Below are positions 13,367-25,632 of a stretch of DNA of 64,000 nucleotides, one piece after another. The translations under genes and the position numbers were made by a program. This DNA is from Alitta virens (Eukaryota > Annelida > Polychaeta > Phyllodocida > Nereididae): positions 9,507,526 to 9,571,525 of the forward strand of contig OW028581.1 in assembly GCA_932294295.1 (NCBI GenBank), read 5' to 3'. Position 1 is the first letter of the stretch, and the number at the start of each line of letters is the position of its first letter. The notes under the pieces were generated by a model, which saw only the letters and a program-made list of their open reading frames with translations, was not told the origin of the DNA and did no database searches.

Positions 13367-16300
13367 TTCGCTAGTCCAGGAAGAATGTGAGTATGTTGTG
13401 GAAGAAGCAATTGTTACAAAAAAGTTACCGAAAGTGAAGCTGGACCTGAATTGCTCTTCAAGGAAGAACGTGAGTCTGTGGTGGAAGAAGCAGTTGTGAT
13501 AGAAGAAGTTACAGAAGTTGAAACTACACCAGAACCACCAGTGAAAGAAGAATGTGTCTGTTGTGGAGGAAACCATCCTGGCTGAAGATGTTACAGAAGC
13601 TGAATCAGCACCTGGGTCACCGGTCTAAGAACCTCAGGATATTGTGGAGGAAGCAATTGTTACAGAAGTAGTTACAGAAGCTCAAGCTGTACCAACCTGA
13701 GGCTGTTGTGAAAGAAGCAATTGTGACAGAAGAAGTTACAGAAGCTGAAGATGCACCAGAATTCGCTAGTCCAGGAAAAATTTGAGTATGTTGTGGAAGA
13801 AGCAATTGTTACAAAAGAAGTTACAGAAACTGAAGCTGGACCTGAATTGCTCTTCAAGGAAGAACGTGAGTCTGTGGTGGAAGAAGCAGTTGTGATAGAA
13901 GAAGTTACAGAAGTTGAAACTGCACCAGAACCACCAGTGAAAGAAGAATGTGTCTGTTGTGGAGGAAACCATCCTGACTGAAGATGTTACAGAAGCTGAA
14001 TCAGCGCCTGAGTCACCAGTGAAAGAACCTCAGGATATTGTGGAGGAAGCAATTGTTACAGAAGAAGTTACAGAAGCTCAAGCTGCACAAGAATCACTGG
14101 TGAAAGATGGACCTGATGCCATTGTGGAGGATGCAGTTGTGACAGAAAAAATTGCAACCTGAGGCTGTTGTGGAGGAAGCCGTTGTGACAGAGGAAGTTA
14201 CAGAAGCTGAAACAGCACCAGAATCACAAGTCAAGGAAGAACCTGATGCTATTGTGGAAGAAGCAGTCGTGACAGATGAAGAGACAGCCGCAGAAACTGC
14301 ACCAGAAGCACCAGTCAAAGAATAACCTGAGGCTATTGTGGAAGAAGAAATTGTGACAGAAGAAGTTCAGAAGCTGAAGCTGCTCCAGAATCACCAGTCA
14401 AAGGAGGACATAAGTCTGTTGTACAGGAAGTTGCTGTGATAGAAGAAGTTAAAGGAGCTCAACCTGCACCAGTTTCACCAGTCAAGGCAGAACCTGAAAC
14501 TGTTCTGGAGCAAGCAATAGTGACAAGAAATGTTACAGAAGCTAAAACAGCACCAGAATCACAGGTAAAGGAAGAACCTGATGCTATTGTGGAAGATGCA
14601 GTTGTGATAGAAGAAGTTGCAGAAGCTGAAGCAGCACCAGAATCACCAGTCAAAGAAGAACCTGAGGCTGTTGTGAAAGATAGCAGTTGTTACAGAAGCT
14701 GAAGCTGGACCAGAATGGCTTCTCAAGGAAGAATGTGAGTCTGTTGTGGTGGATACCACTGTGATAGGACAAGTTACAGAAGCTGAAACTGCACCAGAAT
14801 CGCCTGTCAATGAAGAACTTGAATCTGTTGTGGAAGAAGCATTAGCGACACAAGAAATTGCAGCAGCTGAAACTGCACTAGAGTCACCAGTCAAAGAAGA
14901 ACCTGAGGCTATTGTGAAAGAAGCATTTGTGACAGAAGAAGTTACAGAAGCTGAAGATGCACCCGAATCGCTAGTCCAGGATGAACGTGAGTCTGTTGTG
15001 GAAGAAGCAATTGTAACAAAGAAGTTACAGAAACTGACACTGCACCAGATTCACCAGTCAAGTCAGAACCTGAATCTGTTCTGGAGCAAGCAACAATGAC
15101 AGAAGAAGTTACCGAAGCTCAAGCTGCACCAGACTCTCCAGTCAAAGAAGAATGTGTGTCTGTTGTGGAGGAAACAATCCTGGCTGAAGATGTTACAGAA
15201 GCTGAATCAGCACCTAGGTCACCAGTCTAAGAACCTCAGGATATTGTGGAGGAAGCAATTGTTACAGAAGAAGTTACAGAAGCTAAAGCTGTACCAGAAT
15301 CACCAGTCAAAGAAGTACCTGAGGCTGATGTGAAAGAAGCAATTGTGACTGAAGAAGTTACAGAAGCTGAAGATGCACCAGAATTCGCTAGTCCAGGAAG
15401 AATGTGAGTATGTTGTGGAAGAAGCAATTGTTACAAAAGAAGTTACAGAAACTGAAGCTGGACCTGAATTGCTCTTCAAGGAAGAACGTGAGTCTGTGGT
15501 GGAAGAAGCAGTTGTGATAGAAGAAGTTACAGAAGTTGAAACTGCACCAGAACCACCAGTGAAAGAAGAATGTGTCTGTTGTGGAGGAAACCATCCTGGC
15601 TGAAGATGTTACAGAAGCTGAATCAGCACCTGGGTCACCGGTCTAAGAACCTCAGGATATTGTGGAGGAAGCAATTGTTACAGAAGTAGTTACAGAAGCT
15701 AAAGCTGTACCAACCTGAGGCTGTTGTGAAAGAAGCAATTGTGACAGAAGAAGTTACAGAAGCTGAAGATGCACCAGAATTCGCTAGTCCAGGAAAAATG
15801 TGAATATGTTGTGGAAGAAGCAATTGTTACAAAAGAAGTTACAGAAACTGAAGCTGGACCTGAATTGCTCTTCAAGGAAGAACGTGAGTCTGTGGTGGAA
15901 GAAGCAGTTGTGATAGAAGAAGTTACAGAAGTTGAAACTGCACCAGAATCACCAGTCAAAGAAGAATGTGTCTGTTGTGGAGGAAACCATCCTGACTGAA
16001 GATGTTACAGAAGCTGAATCAGCGCCTGAATCACCAGTGAAAGAACCTCAGGATATTGTGGAGGAAGCAATTGTTACAGAAGAAGTTACAGAAGCTCAAG
16101 CTGCCCAAGAATCACCGGTCAAAGACGGACCTGATGCCATTGTGGAGGATGCAGTTGTGACAGAAAAATTGCAGAAGCTGAAACAGCTCCAGAATCACCA
16201 GTCAAGGAAGAACCTGAAACTGTTCTGGAGCAAGCAATAGTGACAAGAGATGTTACAGAAGCTAAAACAGCACCGGAATCACAGGTAAAGGAAGAACCTG

Positions 16301-16950
16301 ATGCTATTGTGGAAGATGCAGTTGTGTTAGAAGAAGTTGCAGAAGCTGAAGCAGCACCAGAATCACCAGTCAAAGAAGAACCTGAGGCTGTTGCGAAAGA
16401 TAGCGGTTGATGCAGAAGCTGAAGCTGGACCAGAATGGTTCTTCAAGGAAGAATGTGAGTCTGTTGTGGTGGATACCGCTGTGATAGGACAAGTTACAGA
16501 AGCTGAAACTGCACCAGAATCGCCAGTCAAAGAAGAACTTGAATCTGTTGTGGAAGAAGCATTAGTGACACAAGAAATTGCAGCAGCTGAAACTGCACTA
16601 GAGTCACCAGTCAAAGAAGAACCTGAGGCTATTGTGAAAGAAGCATTTGTGACAGAAGAAGTTACAAAAGCTGAAGATGCACCCAAATCGCTAGTCCAGG
16701 AAGAACCTGAGTCTGTTGTGGAAGAAGCAATTGTAACAAAGAAGTTACAGAAACTGACACTGCACCAGATTCACCAGTCAAGTCAGAACCTGAAACTGTT
16801 CAGGAGCAAGCAACAATGACAGAAGAAGTTACCGAAGCTCAAGCTGCACCAGACTCACCAGTCAAAGAAGAACGTGTGTCTGTTGTGGAGGAAACAATCC
16901 TGGCTGAATATGTTACAGAAGCTGAATCAGCACCTGGGTCACCAGTCTAA

Positions 16951-18610
16951 GAACCTCAGGATATTGTGGAGGAAGCAATTGTTACAGAAGAAGTTACAGA
17001 AGCTCAAGCTGTACCAGAATCACCAGTCAAAGAAGAACCTGAGGCTGATGTGAAAGAAGAAATTGTGACAGAAGAAGTTACAGAAGCTGAAGATGCACCA
17101 GAATTCGCTAGTCCAGGAAGAATGTGAGTATGTTGTGGAAGAAGCAATTGTTACAAAAGAAGTTACAGAAACTGAAGCTAGACCTGAATTGCTCTTCAAG
17201 GAAGAACGTGAGTCTGTGGTGGAAGAAGCAGTTGTGATAGAAGAAGTTACAGAAGTTGAAACTGCACCAGAATCACCAGTCAAAGAAGAATGTGTCTGTT
17301 GTGGAGGAAACCATCCTGACTGAAGATGTTACAGAAGCTGAATCAGCGCCTGAGTCACCAGTGAAAGAACCTCAGGATATTGTGGAGGAAGCAATTGTTA
17401 CAGAAGAAGTTACAGAAGTTCAAGCTGCACAAGAATCACCGGTCAAAGACGGACCTGATGCCATTGTGGAGGATGCAGTTGTGACAGAAAAATTGCAGAA
17501 GCGGAAACAGCTCCAGAATCACCAGTCAAAGAAGAACCTGAGGCTGTTGTGGAGGAAGCCGTTGTGACAGAGGAAGTTACAGAAGCTGAAACAGCACCAG
17601 AATCACAGGTCAAGGAAGAACCTGATGCTATTGTGGAAGAAGCAGTCGTGACAGAAGAAGAGACAGCCGCAGAAACTTCACCAGAAGCACCAGTCAAAGA
17701 ATAACCTGAGGCTATTGTGGAAGAAGAAATTGTGACAGAAGAAGTTACAGAAGCTGAAGTTGCTCCAGAATCACCAGTCAAAGAAGGACATGAGTCTGTT
17801 GTGGAGGAAGCTGCTGTGATAGAAGAAGTTAAAGGAGCTCAACCTGCACCAGTTTCACCAGTCAAGGAAGAACCTGAAACTGTTCTGGAGCAAGCAATAG
17901 TGACAGGAGATGTTACAGAAGCTAAAACAGCACCAGAATCACAGGTAAAGGAAGAACCTGATGCTATTGTGGAAGATGCAGTTGTGATAGAAGAAGTTGC
18001 AGAAGCTGAAGCAGCACCAGAATCACCAGTCAAAGAAGAACCTGAGGCTGTTGTGAAAGATAGCAGTTGTTGCAGAAGCTGAAGCTGGACCAGAATGGCT
18101 TTTCAAGGAAGAATGTGAGTCTGTTGTGGTGGAAACCGCTGTGATAGGACAAGTTACAGAAGCTGAAACTGCACCAGAATCGCCAGTCAAAGAAGAACTT
18201 GAATCTGTTGTGGAAGAAGCATTAGCGACACAAGAAATTGCAGCAGCTGAAACTGCACTAGAGTCACCAGTCAAAGAAGAACCTGAGGCTATTGTGAAAG
18301 AAGCATTTGTGACAGAAGAAGTTACAGAAGCTGAAGATGCACCAGAATCACTAGTCCAGGAAGAACGTGAGTCTGTTGTGGAAGAAGCAATTGTAACAAA
18401 GAAGTTACAGAAACTGACACTGCACCAGAGTCAACAGTCAAGTCAGAACCTGAAACTGTTCTGGAGCAAGCAACAATGACAGAAGAAGTTACCGAAGCTC
18501 AAGCTGCACCAGACTCACCAGTCAAAGAAGAACGTTTGTCTGTTGTGGAGGAAACAATCCTGGCTGAAGATGTTACAGAAGCTGAATCAGCACCTGGGTC
18601 ACCAGTCTAA
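16951..18610 (+). repeat. 1,660-bp higher-order repeat, first tandem copy
   Basis: This copy has exactly the same length and module order as the copy at 18,611, with the same lesions: GAATTC at 17101, the shortened module 5 near 17291, in-frame TAA at 17702, and the shortened module 14 carrying an extra T at 18061. Upstream of 16,951 the preceding unit is an internally deleted relative. Near 16,200 module 7 fuses directly to module 12, which removes four modules. This block therefore marks the left edge of the regular 1,660-bp tandem run. Confidence 0.92.
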
Positions 18611-20270
18611 GAACCTCAGGATATTGTGGAGGAAGCAATTGTTACAGAAGAAGTTACAGAAGCTCAAGCTGTACCAGAATCACCAGTCAAAGAAGAACCT
18701 GAGGCTGATGTGAAAGAAGCAATTGTGACTGAAGAAGTTACAGAAGCTGAAGATGCACCAGAATTCACTAGTCCAGGAAGAATGTGAGTATGTTGTGGAA
18801 GAAGCAATTGTTACAAAAGAAGTTACAGAAAGTGAAGCTGGACCTGAATTGCTCTTCAAGGAAGAAAGTGAGTCTGTGGTGGAAGAAGCAGTTGTGATAG
18901 AAGAAGTTACAGAAGTTGAAACTGCACCAGAATCACCAGTCAAAGAAGAATGTGTCTGTTGTGGAGGAAACCATCCTGACTGAAGATGTTACAGAAGCTG
19001 AATCAGCGCCTGAGTCACCAGTGAAAGAACCTCAGGATATTGTGGAGGAAGCAATTGTTACAGAAGAAGTTACAGATGCTCAAGCTGCACAAGAATCACC
19101 GGTCAAAGACGGACCTGATGCCATTGTGGAGGATGCAGTTGTGACAGAAAAATTGCAGAAGCTGAAACAGCTCCAGAATCACCAGTCAAAGAAGAACCTG
19201 AGGCTGTTGTGGAGGAAGCCGTTGTGACAGAGGAAGTTACAGAAGCTGAAACAGCACCAGAATCACAGGTCAAGGAAGAACCTGATGCTATTGTGGAAGA
19301 AGCAGTCGTGACAGAAGAAGAGAAAGCCCCAGAAACTGCACCAGAAGCACCAGTCAAAGAATAACCTGAGGCTATTGTGGAAGAAGAAATTGTGACAGAA
19401 GAAGTTACAGAAGCTGAAGCTGCTCCAGAATTACCAGTCAAAGGAGGACATGAGTCTGTTGTGGAGGAAGCTGCTGTGATAGAAGAAGTTAAAGGAGCTC
19501 AACCTGCACCAGTTTCACCAGTCAAAGAAGAACCTGAAACTGTTCTGGAGCAAGCAATAGTGACAAGAGATGTTACAGAAGCTAAAACAGCACCAGAATC
19601 ACAGGTAAAGGAAGAACCTGATGCTATTGTAGAAGATGCAGTTGTGATAGAAGAAGTTGCAGAAGCTGGAGCAGCACCAGAATCACCAGTCAAAGAAGAA
19701 CCTGAGGCTGTTGTGAAAGATAGCAGTTGTTGCAGAAGCTGAAGCTGGACCAGAATGGCTCTTCAAGGAAGAATGTGAGTCTGTTGTAGTGGAAACTGCT
19801 GTGATAGGACAAGTTACAGAAGCTGAAACTGCACCAGAATCACCAGTCAAAGAAGAACTTGAATCTGTTGTGGAAGAAGCATTAGCGACACAAGAAATTG
19901 CAGCAGCTGAAACTGCACTAGAGTCACCAGTCAAAGAAGAACCCGAGGCTATTGTGAAAGAAGCATTTGTGACAGAAGAAGTTACAGAAGCTGAAGATGC
20001 ACCAGAATCACTAGTCCAGGAAGAACGTGAGTCTGTTGTGGAAGAAGCAATTGTAACAAAGAAGTTACAGAAACTGACACTGCACCAGAGTCACCAGTCA
20101 AGTCAGAACCTGAAACTGTTCTGGAGCAAGCATCAATGACAGAAGAAGTTACCGAAGCTCAAGCTGCACCAGACTCACCAGTCAAAGAAGAACGTTTGTC
20201 TGTTGTGGAGGAAACAATCCTGGCTGAAGATGTTACAGAAGCTGAATCAGCACCTGGGTCACCAGTCTAA
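18611..20270 (+). repeat. Canonical 1,660-bp higher-order repeat, 20 modules mapped
   Basis: This copy resolves exactly into 20 modules starting at 18611, 18695, 18780, 18864, 18948, 19027, 19111, 19194, 19278, 19362, 19446, 19530, 19614, 19698, 19771, 19855, 19939, 20023, 20106 and 20190. Seventeen are 28 codons; modules 5 and 20 are 27 and module 14 is 24, so 554 codons (1,662 bp) are expected. The observed frame lesions are +1 T at the EcoRI-like site 18761, -2 in module 5 at 18951, -1 A in module 7 near 19147, +1 T in module 14 at 19721 and -1 A in module 18 near 20057. They sum to -2 and give exactly 1,660. In-frame TAA codons sit at 19362 (start of module 10) and at the end of module 20. 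I counted these positions from the sequence. Confidence 0.93.
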
Positions 20271-21930
20271 GAACCTCAGGATATTGTGGGGGAAGCAATT
20301 GTTACAGAAGAAGTTACAGAAGCTCAAGCTGTACCAGAATCACCAGTCAAAGAAGAACCTGAGGCTGATGTGAAAGAAGCAATTGTGACTGAAGAAGTTA
20401 CAGAAGCTGAAAATGCACCAGAATTCGCTAGTCCAGGAAGAATGTGAGTATGTTGTGGAAGAAGCAATTGTTACAAAAGAAGTTACAGAAACTGAAGCTG
20501 GACCTGAATTGCTCTTCAAGGAAGAACGTGAGTCTGTGGTGGAAGAAGCAGTTGTGATAGAAGAAGTTACAGAAGTTGAAACTGCACCAGAATCACCAGT
20601 CAAAGAAGAATGTGTCTGTTGTGGAGGAAATCATCCTGACTGAAGATGTTACAGAAGCTGAATCAGCGCCTGAGTCACCAGTGAAAGAACCTCAGGATAT
20701 TGTGGAGGAAGCAATTGTTACAGAAGAAGTTACAGAAGCTCAAGCTGCACAAGAATCACCGGTCAAAGACGGACCTGATGCCATTGTGGAGGATGCAGTT
20801 GTGACAGAAAAATTGCAGAAGCTGAAACAGCTCCAGAATCACCAGTCAAAGAAGAACCTGAGGCTGTTGTGGAGGAAGCCGTTGTGACAGAGGAAGTTAC
20901 AGAAGCTGAAACAGCACCAGAATCACAGGTCAAGGAAGAACCTGATGCTATTGTGGAAGAAGCAGTCGTGACAGAAGAAGAAACAGCCGCAGAAACTGCA
21001 CCAGACGCACCAGTCAAAGAATAACCTGAGGCTATTGTGGAAATAGAAATTGTGACAGAAGAAGTTACAGAAGCTGAAGCTGCTCCAGAATCACCAGTCA
21101 AAGGAGGACATGAGTCTGTTGTGCAGGAAGCTGCTGTGATAGAAGAAGTTAAAGGAGCTCAACCTGCACCAGTTTCTCCAGTCAAGGAAGAACCTGAAAC
21201 TGTTCTGGAGCAAGCCATAGTGACAAGAGATGTTACAGAAGCTAAAACAGCACCAGAATCACAGGTAAAGGAAGAATGTGATGCTATTGTGGAAGATGCA
21301 GTTGTGATAGAAGAAGTTGCAGAAGCTGAAGCAGCACCAGAATCACCAGTCAAAGAAGAACCTGAGGCTGTTGTGAAAGATAGCAGTTGTTGCAGAAGCT
21401 GAAGCTGGACCAGAATGGCTCTTCAAGGAAGAATGTGAGTCTGTTGTGGTTGAAACCGCTGTGATAGGACAAGTTACAGAAGCTGAAACTGCACCAGAAT
21501 CGCCAGTCAAAGAAGAACTTGAATCTGTTGTGGAAGAAGCATTAGCGACACTGGAAATTGCAGCAGCTGAAACTGCACTAGAGTCACCAGTCAAAGAAGA
21601 ACCTGAGGCTATTGTGAAAGAAGCATTTGTGACAGAAGAAGTTACAGAAGCGGAAGATGCACCAGAATTACTAGTCCAGGAAGAACGTGAGTCTGTTGTG
21701 GAAGAAGCAATTGTTACAAAGAAGTTACAGAAACTGACACTGCACCAGATTCACCAGTCAAGTCAGAACCTGAAACTGCTCTGGAGCAAGCAACAACGAC
21801 AGAAGAAGTTACCGAAGCTCAAGCTGCACCAGACTCAGCAGTCAAAGAAGAACGTGTGTCTGTTGTGGAGGAAACAATCCTGGCTGAAGATGTTACAGAA
21901 GCTGAATCAGCACCTGGGTCACCAGTCTAA
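20271..21930 (+). repeat. 1,660-bp higher-order repeat, third tandem copy
   Basis: Third consecutive copy with unchanged length and lesion set, including GAATTC at 20421 and the TAA ending module 9/starting module 10. Its module 19 reads CAACGACAG where most copies read CAATGACAG, so the spurious lysine-rich frame runs through here. A fourth copy starts at 21,931. It departs at module 2, where the frame is repaired (GAATTCGCGGTCC at 22081), and after about 22,300, where other unit types follow. Confidence 0.91.
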
Positions 21931-23261
21931 GAACCTTAGGATATTGTGGAGGAAGCAATTGTTACAGAAGAAGTTACAGAAGTTCAAGCTGTACCAGAAT
22001 CACCAGTCAAAGAAGAACCTGAGGCTGATGTGAAAGAAGCAATTGTGACTGAAGAAGTTACAGAAGCTGAAGATGCACCAGAATTCGCGGTCCAGGAAGA
22101 ATGTGAGTATGTTGTGGAAGAAGCAATTGTTACAAAAGAAGTTACAGAAACTGAAGCTGGACCTGAATTGCTCTTCAAGGAAGAACGTGAGTCTGTGGTG
22201 GAAGAAGCAGTTGTGATAGAAGAAGTTACAGAAGTTGAAACTGCACCAGAATCACCAGTGAAAGAAGAATGTGTCTGTTGTGGAGGAAACCATCCTGGCT
22301 GAAGATGTTACAGAAGCTGAATCAGCACCTGGGTCACTGGTCTCAGAACCTCAGGATATTGTGGAGGAAGCAATTGTTACAGAAGTAGTTACAGAAGCTC
22401 AAGCTGTACCAACCTGAGGCTGTTGTGAAAGAAGCAATTGTGACAGAAGTAGGTATAGAAGCTGAAGATGCACCAGAATTCGCTAGTCCCGGAAGAATGT
22501 GAGTATGTTGTGGAAGAAGCAATTGTTACAAAAGAAGTTACAGAAACTGAAGCTGGACCTGAATTGCTCTTCAAGGAAGAACGTGAGTCTGTGGTGGAAG
22601 AAGCAGTTGTGATGGAAGAAGTTAAAGAAGTTGAAACTGCACCAGAATCACCAGTCAAAGAAGAATGTGTCTGTTGTGGAGGAAACCATCCTGACTGAAG
22701 ATGTTACAGAAGCTGAATCAGCGCCTGAGTCACCAGTGAAAGAACCTCAGGATATTGTGGAGGAAGCAATTGTTACAGAAGAAGTTACAGAAGCTCAAGC
22801 TGCACAAGAATCACCGGTCAAAGACGGACCTGATGCCATTGTGGAGGATGCAGTTGTGACAGAAGCAATTGTTACAGAAGAAGTTGCAGAAGCTCAAGCT
22901 GTACCAGAATCACCAGTCAAAGAAGAACCTGAGGCTGTTGTGAAAGATAGTAGTTGTTGCAGAAGCTGAAGCTGGACCAGAATGGCTCTTCACGGAAGAA
23001 TGTGAGTCTGTTGTGGTGGAAACCGCTGTGATAGGACAAGTTACAGAAGCTGAAACTGCACCAGAATCGCCAGTCAAAGAAGAACTTGAATCTGTTGTGG
23101 AAGAAGCATTAGCGACACAAGAAATTGCAGCAGCTGAAACTGCACTAGAGTCACCAGTCAAAGAAGAACCTGAGGCTATTGTGAAGGAAGCATTTGTGAC
23201 AGAAGAAGTTACAGAAGCTGAAGATGCACCAGAATCACTAGTCCAGGAAGAACGTGAGTCT

Positions 23262-23284
23262 GTTACAATTGCTTCTTCCACAAC
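23262..23284 (+). other. Microinversion inside module 18
   Basis: All other module-18 copies read GTTGTGGAAGAAGC followed by AATTGTAAC here. This copy has exactly the reverse complement (GTTACAATTGC then TTCTTCCACAAC) with both flanks (GAGTCT and AAAGAAG) unchanged. GTT and AAC at the ends are mutually complementary, so the true inverted core is 17-23 bp (minimum 23265-23281). The acidic frame keeps its length, with VVEEAIVT replaced by VTIASSTT. It is the only inverted piece of array I found. Confidence 0.93.
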
Positions 23285-24059
23285 AAAGAAGTTACAGAAA
23301 CTGACACTGCACCAGATTCACCAGTCAAGTCAGAACCTGAAACTGTTCTGGAGCAAGCATCAATGACAGAAGAAGTTACCGAAGCTCAAGCTGCACCAGA
23401 CTCACCAGTGAAAGAAGAACGTTTGTCTGTTGTGGAGGAAACAATCCTGGCTGAAGATGTTACAGAAGCTGAATCAGCACCTGGGTCACCAGTCTAAGAA
23501 CCTTAGGATATTGTGGAGGAAGCAATTGTTACAGAAGAAGTTACAGAAGCTCAAGCTGTACCAGAATCACCAGTCAAAGAAGAACCTGAGGCTGTTGTGA
23601 AAGAAGCAATTGTGACAGAAGAAGTTACAGAAGCTGAAGATGCACCAGAATTCGCTAGTCCAGGAAGAATGTGAGTATGTTGTGGAAGAAGCAATTGTTA
23701 CAAAAGAAGTTACAGAAACTGAAGCTGGACCTGAATTGCTCTTCAAGGAAGAACGTGAGTCTGTGGTGGAAGAAGCAGTTGTGATAGAAGAAGTTACAGA
23801 AGTTGAAACTGCACCAGAATCACCAGTGAAAGAAGAATGTGTCTGTTGTGGAGGAAACCATCCTGGCTGAAGATGTTACAGAAGCTGAATCAGCACCTGG
23901 GTCACCGGTCTAAGAACCTCAGGATATTGTGGAGGAAGCAATTGTTACAGAAGTAGTTACAGAAGCTCAAGCTGTACCAACCTGAGGCTGTTGTGAAAGA
24001 AGCAATTGTGACAGAAGACGTTACAGAAGCTGAAGATGCACCAGAATTCGCTAGTCCCG

Positions 24060-25632
24060 GAAGAATGTGAGTATGTTGTGGAAGAAGCAATTGTTACAAA
24101 AGAAGTTACAGAAATTGAAGCTGGACCTGAATTGCTCTTCAAGGAAGAACGTGAGTCTGTGGTGGAAGAAGCAGTTGTGATAGAAGAAGTTACAGAAGTT
24201 GAAACTGCACCAGAATCACCAGTCAAAGAAGAATGTGTCTGTTGTGGAGGAAACCATCCTGACTGAAGATGTTACAGAAGCTGAATCAGCGCCTGAGTCT
24301 CCAGTGAAAAAACCTCAGGATATTGTGGAGGAAGCAATTGTTACAGAAGAAGTTACAGAAGCTCAAGCTGCACAAGAATCACCGGTCAAAGACGGAACTG
24401 AGGCCATTGTGGAGGATGCAGTTGTGACAGAAATATTGCAGAAGCTGAAACAGCTCCAGAATCACCAGTCAAAGAAGAACCTGAGGCTGTTGTGGAGGAA
24501 GCCGTTGTGACAGAGGAAGTTACAGAAGCTGAAACAGCACCAGAATCACAGGTCAAGGAAGAACCTGATGCTATTGTGGAAGAAGCAGTCGTGACAGAAG
24601 AAGAGACAGCCGCGGAAACTGCACCAGAAGCACCAGTCAAAGAATAACCTGAGGCTATTGTGGAAGAAGAAATTGTGACAGAAGAAGTTACAGAAGCTGA
24701 AGCTGCTCCAGAATCACCAGTCAAAGGAGGACATGAGTCTGTTGTGCAGGAAGCTGCTGTGATAGAAGAAGTTAAAGGAGCTCAACCTGCACCAGTTTCA
24801 CCAGTCAAGGAAGAACCTGAAACTGTTCTGGAGCAAGCAATAGTGACAAGAGATGTTACAGAAGCTAAAACAGCACCAGAATCACAGGTAAAGGAAGAAC
24901 CTGATGCTATTGTGGAAGATGCAATTGTGATAGAAGAAGTTGCAGAAGCTGAAGCAGCACCAGAATCACCAGTCAAAGAAGAACCTGAGGCTGTTGTGAA
25001 AGATAGCAGTTGTTGCAGAAGCTGAAGCTGGACCAGAATGGCTCTTCAAGGAAGAATGTGAGTCTGTTGTGGTGGAAACCGCTGTGATAGGACAAGTTAC
25101 AGAAGCTGAAACTGCACCAGAATCGCCAGTCAAAGAACTTGAATCTGTTGTGGAAGAAGCATTAGCGACACAAGAAATTGCAGCAGCTGAAACTGCACTA
25201 GAGTCACCAGTCAAAGAAGAACCTGAGGCTATTGTGAAAGAAGCATTTGTGACAGAAGAAGTTACAGAAGCTGAAGATGCACCAGAATCACTAGTCCAGG
25301 AAGAACATGAGTCTGTTGTGGAAGAAGCAATTGCAACAAAGAAGTTACAGAAACTGACACTGCACCAGATTCACCAGTCAAGTCAGAACCTGAAACTGTT
25401 CTGGAGCAAGCAACAATGACAGAAGAAGTTACCGAAGCTCAAGCTGCACCAGACTCACCAGTCAAAGAAGAACGTTTGTCTGTTGTGGAGGAAACAATCC
25501 TGGCTGAAGATGTTACAGAAGCTGAATCAGCACCTGGGTCACCAGTCTCAGAACCTCAGGATATTGTGGAGGTAGCAATTGTTACAGAAGATGTTACAGA
25601 AGCTCAAGCTGTACCAGAATTCGCTAGTCCAG
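24060..25632 (+). repeat. 1,573-bp higher-order repeat, copy 1
   Basis: Features here recur at +1,573 bp. They include the GAAATATTGCAG variant in module 7 (near 24431), an in-frame 3-bp loss giving VKELESVV (near 25134), and the sequence up to the TCA codon at 25548 that replaces the usual TAA at the end of module 20. The unit is a shortened form of the 20-module plan lacking one to two modules. Boundaries are approximate (about 30 bp). Confidence 0.75.

Noticed and set aside
17945..18075. 131-base intron from CAG/GTAAAG to TTGTTGCAG removing the module-14 frameshift
   Set aside because: Joining these sites enters the wrong register and reaches TGA within about 25 codons, so it does not repair the frame.
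21730..22033. Lys/Leu/Gln/His-rich + strand protein (LQKLTLHQ-type repeats)
   Set aside because: It is the acidic frame read one base out after the module-18 deletion; it begins and ends at frameshifts.
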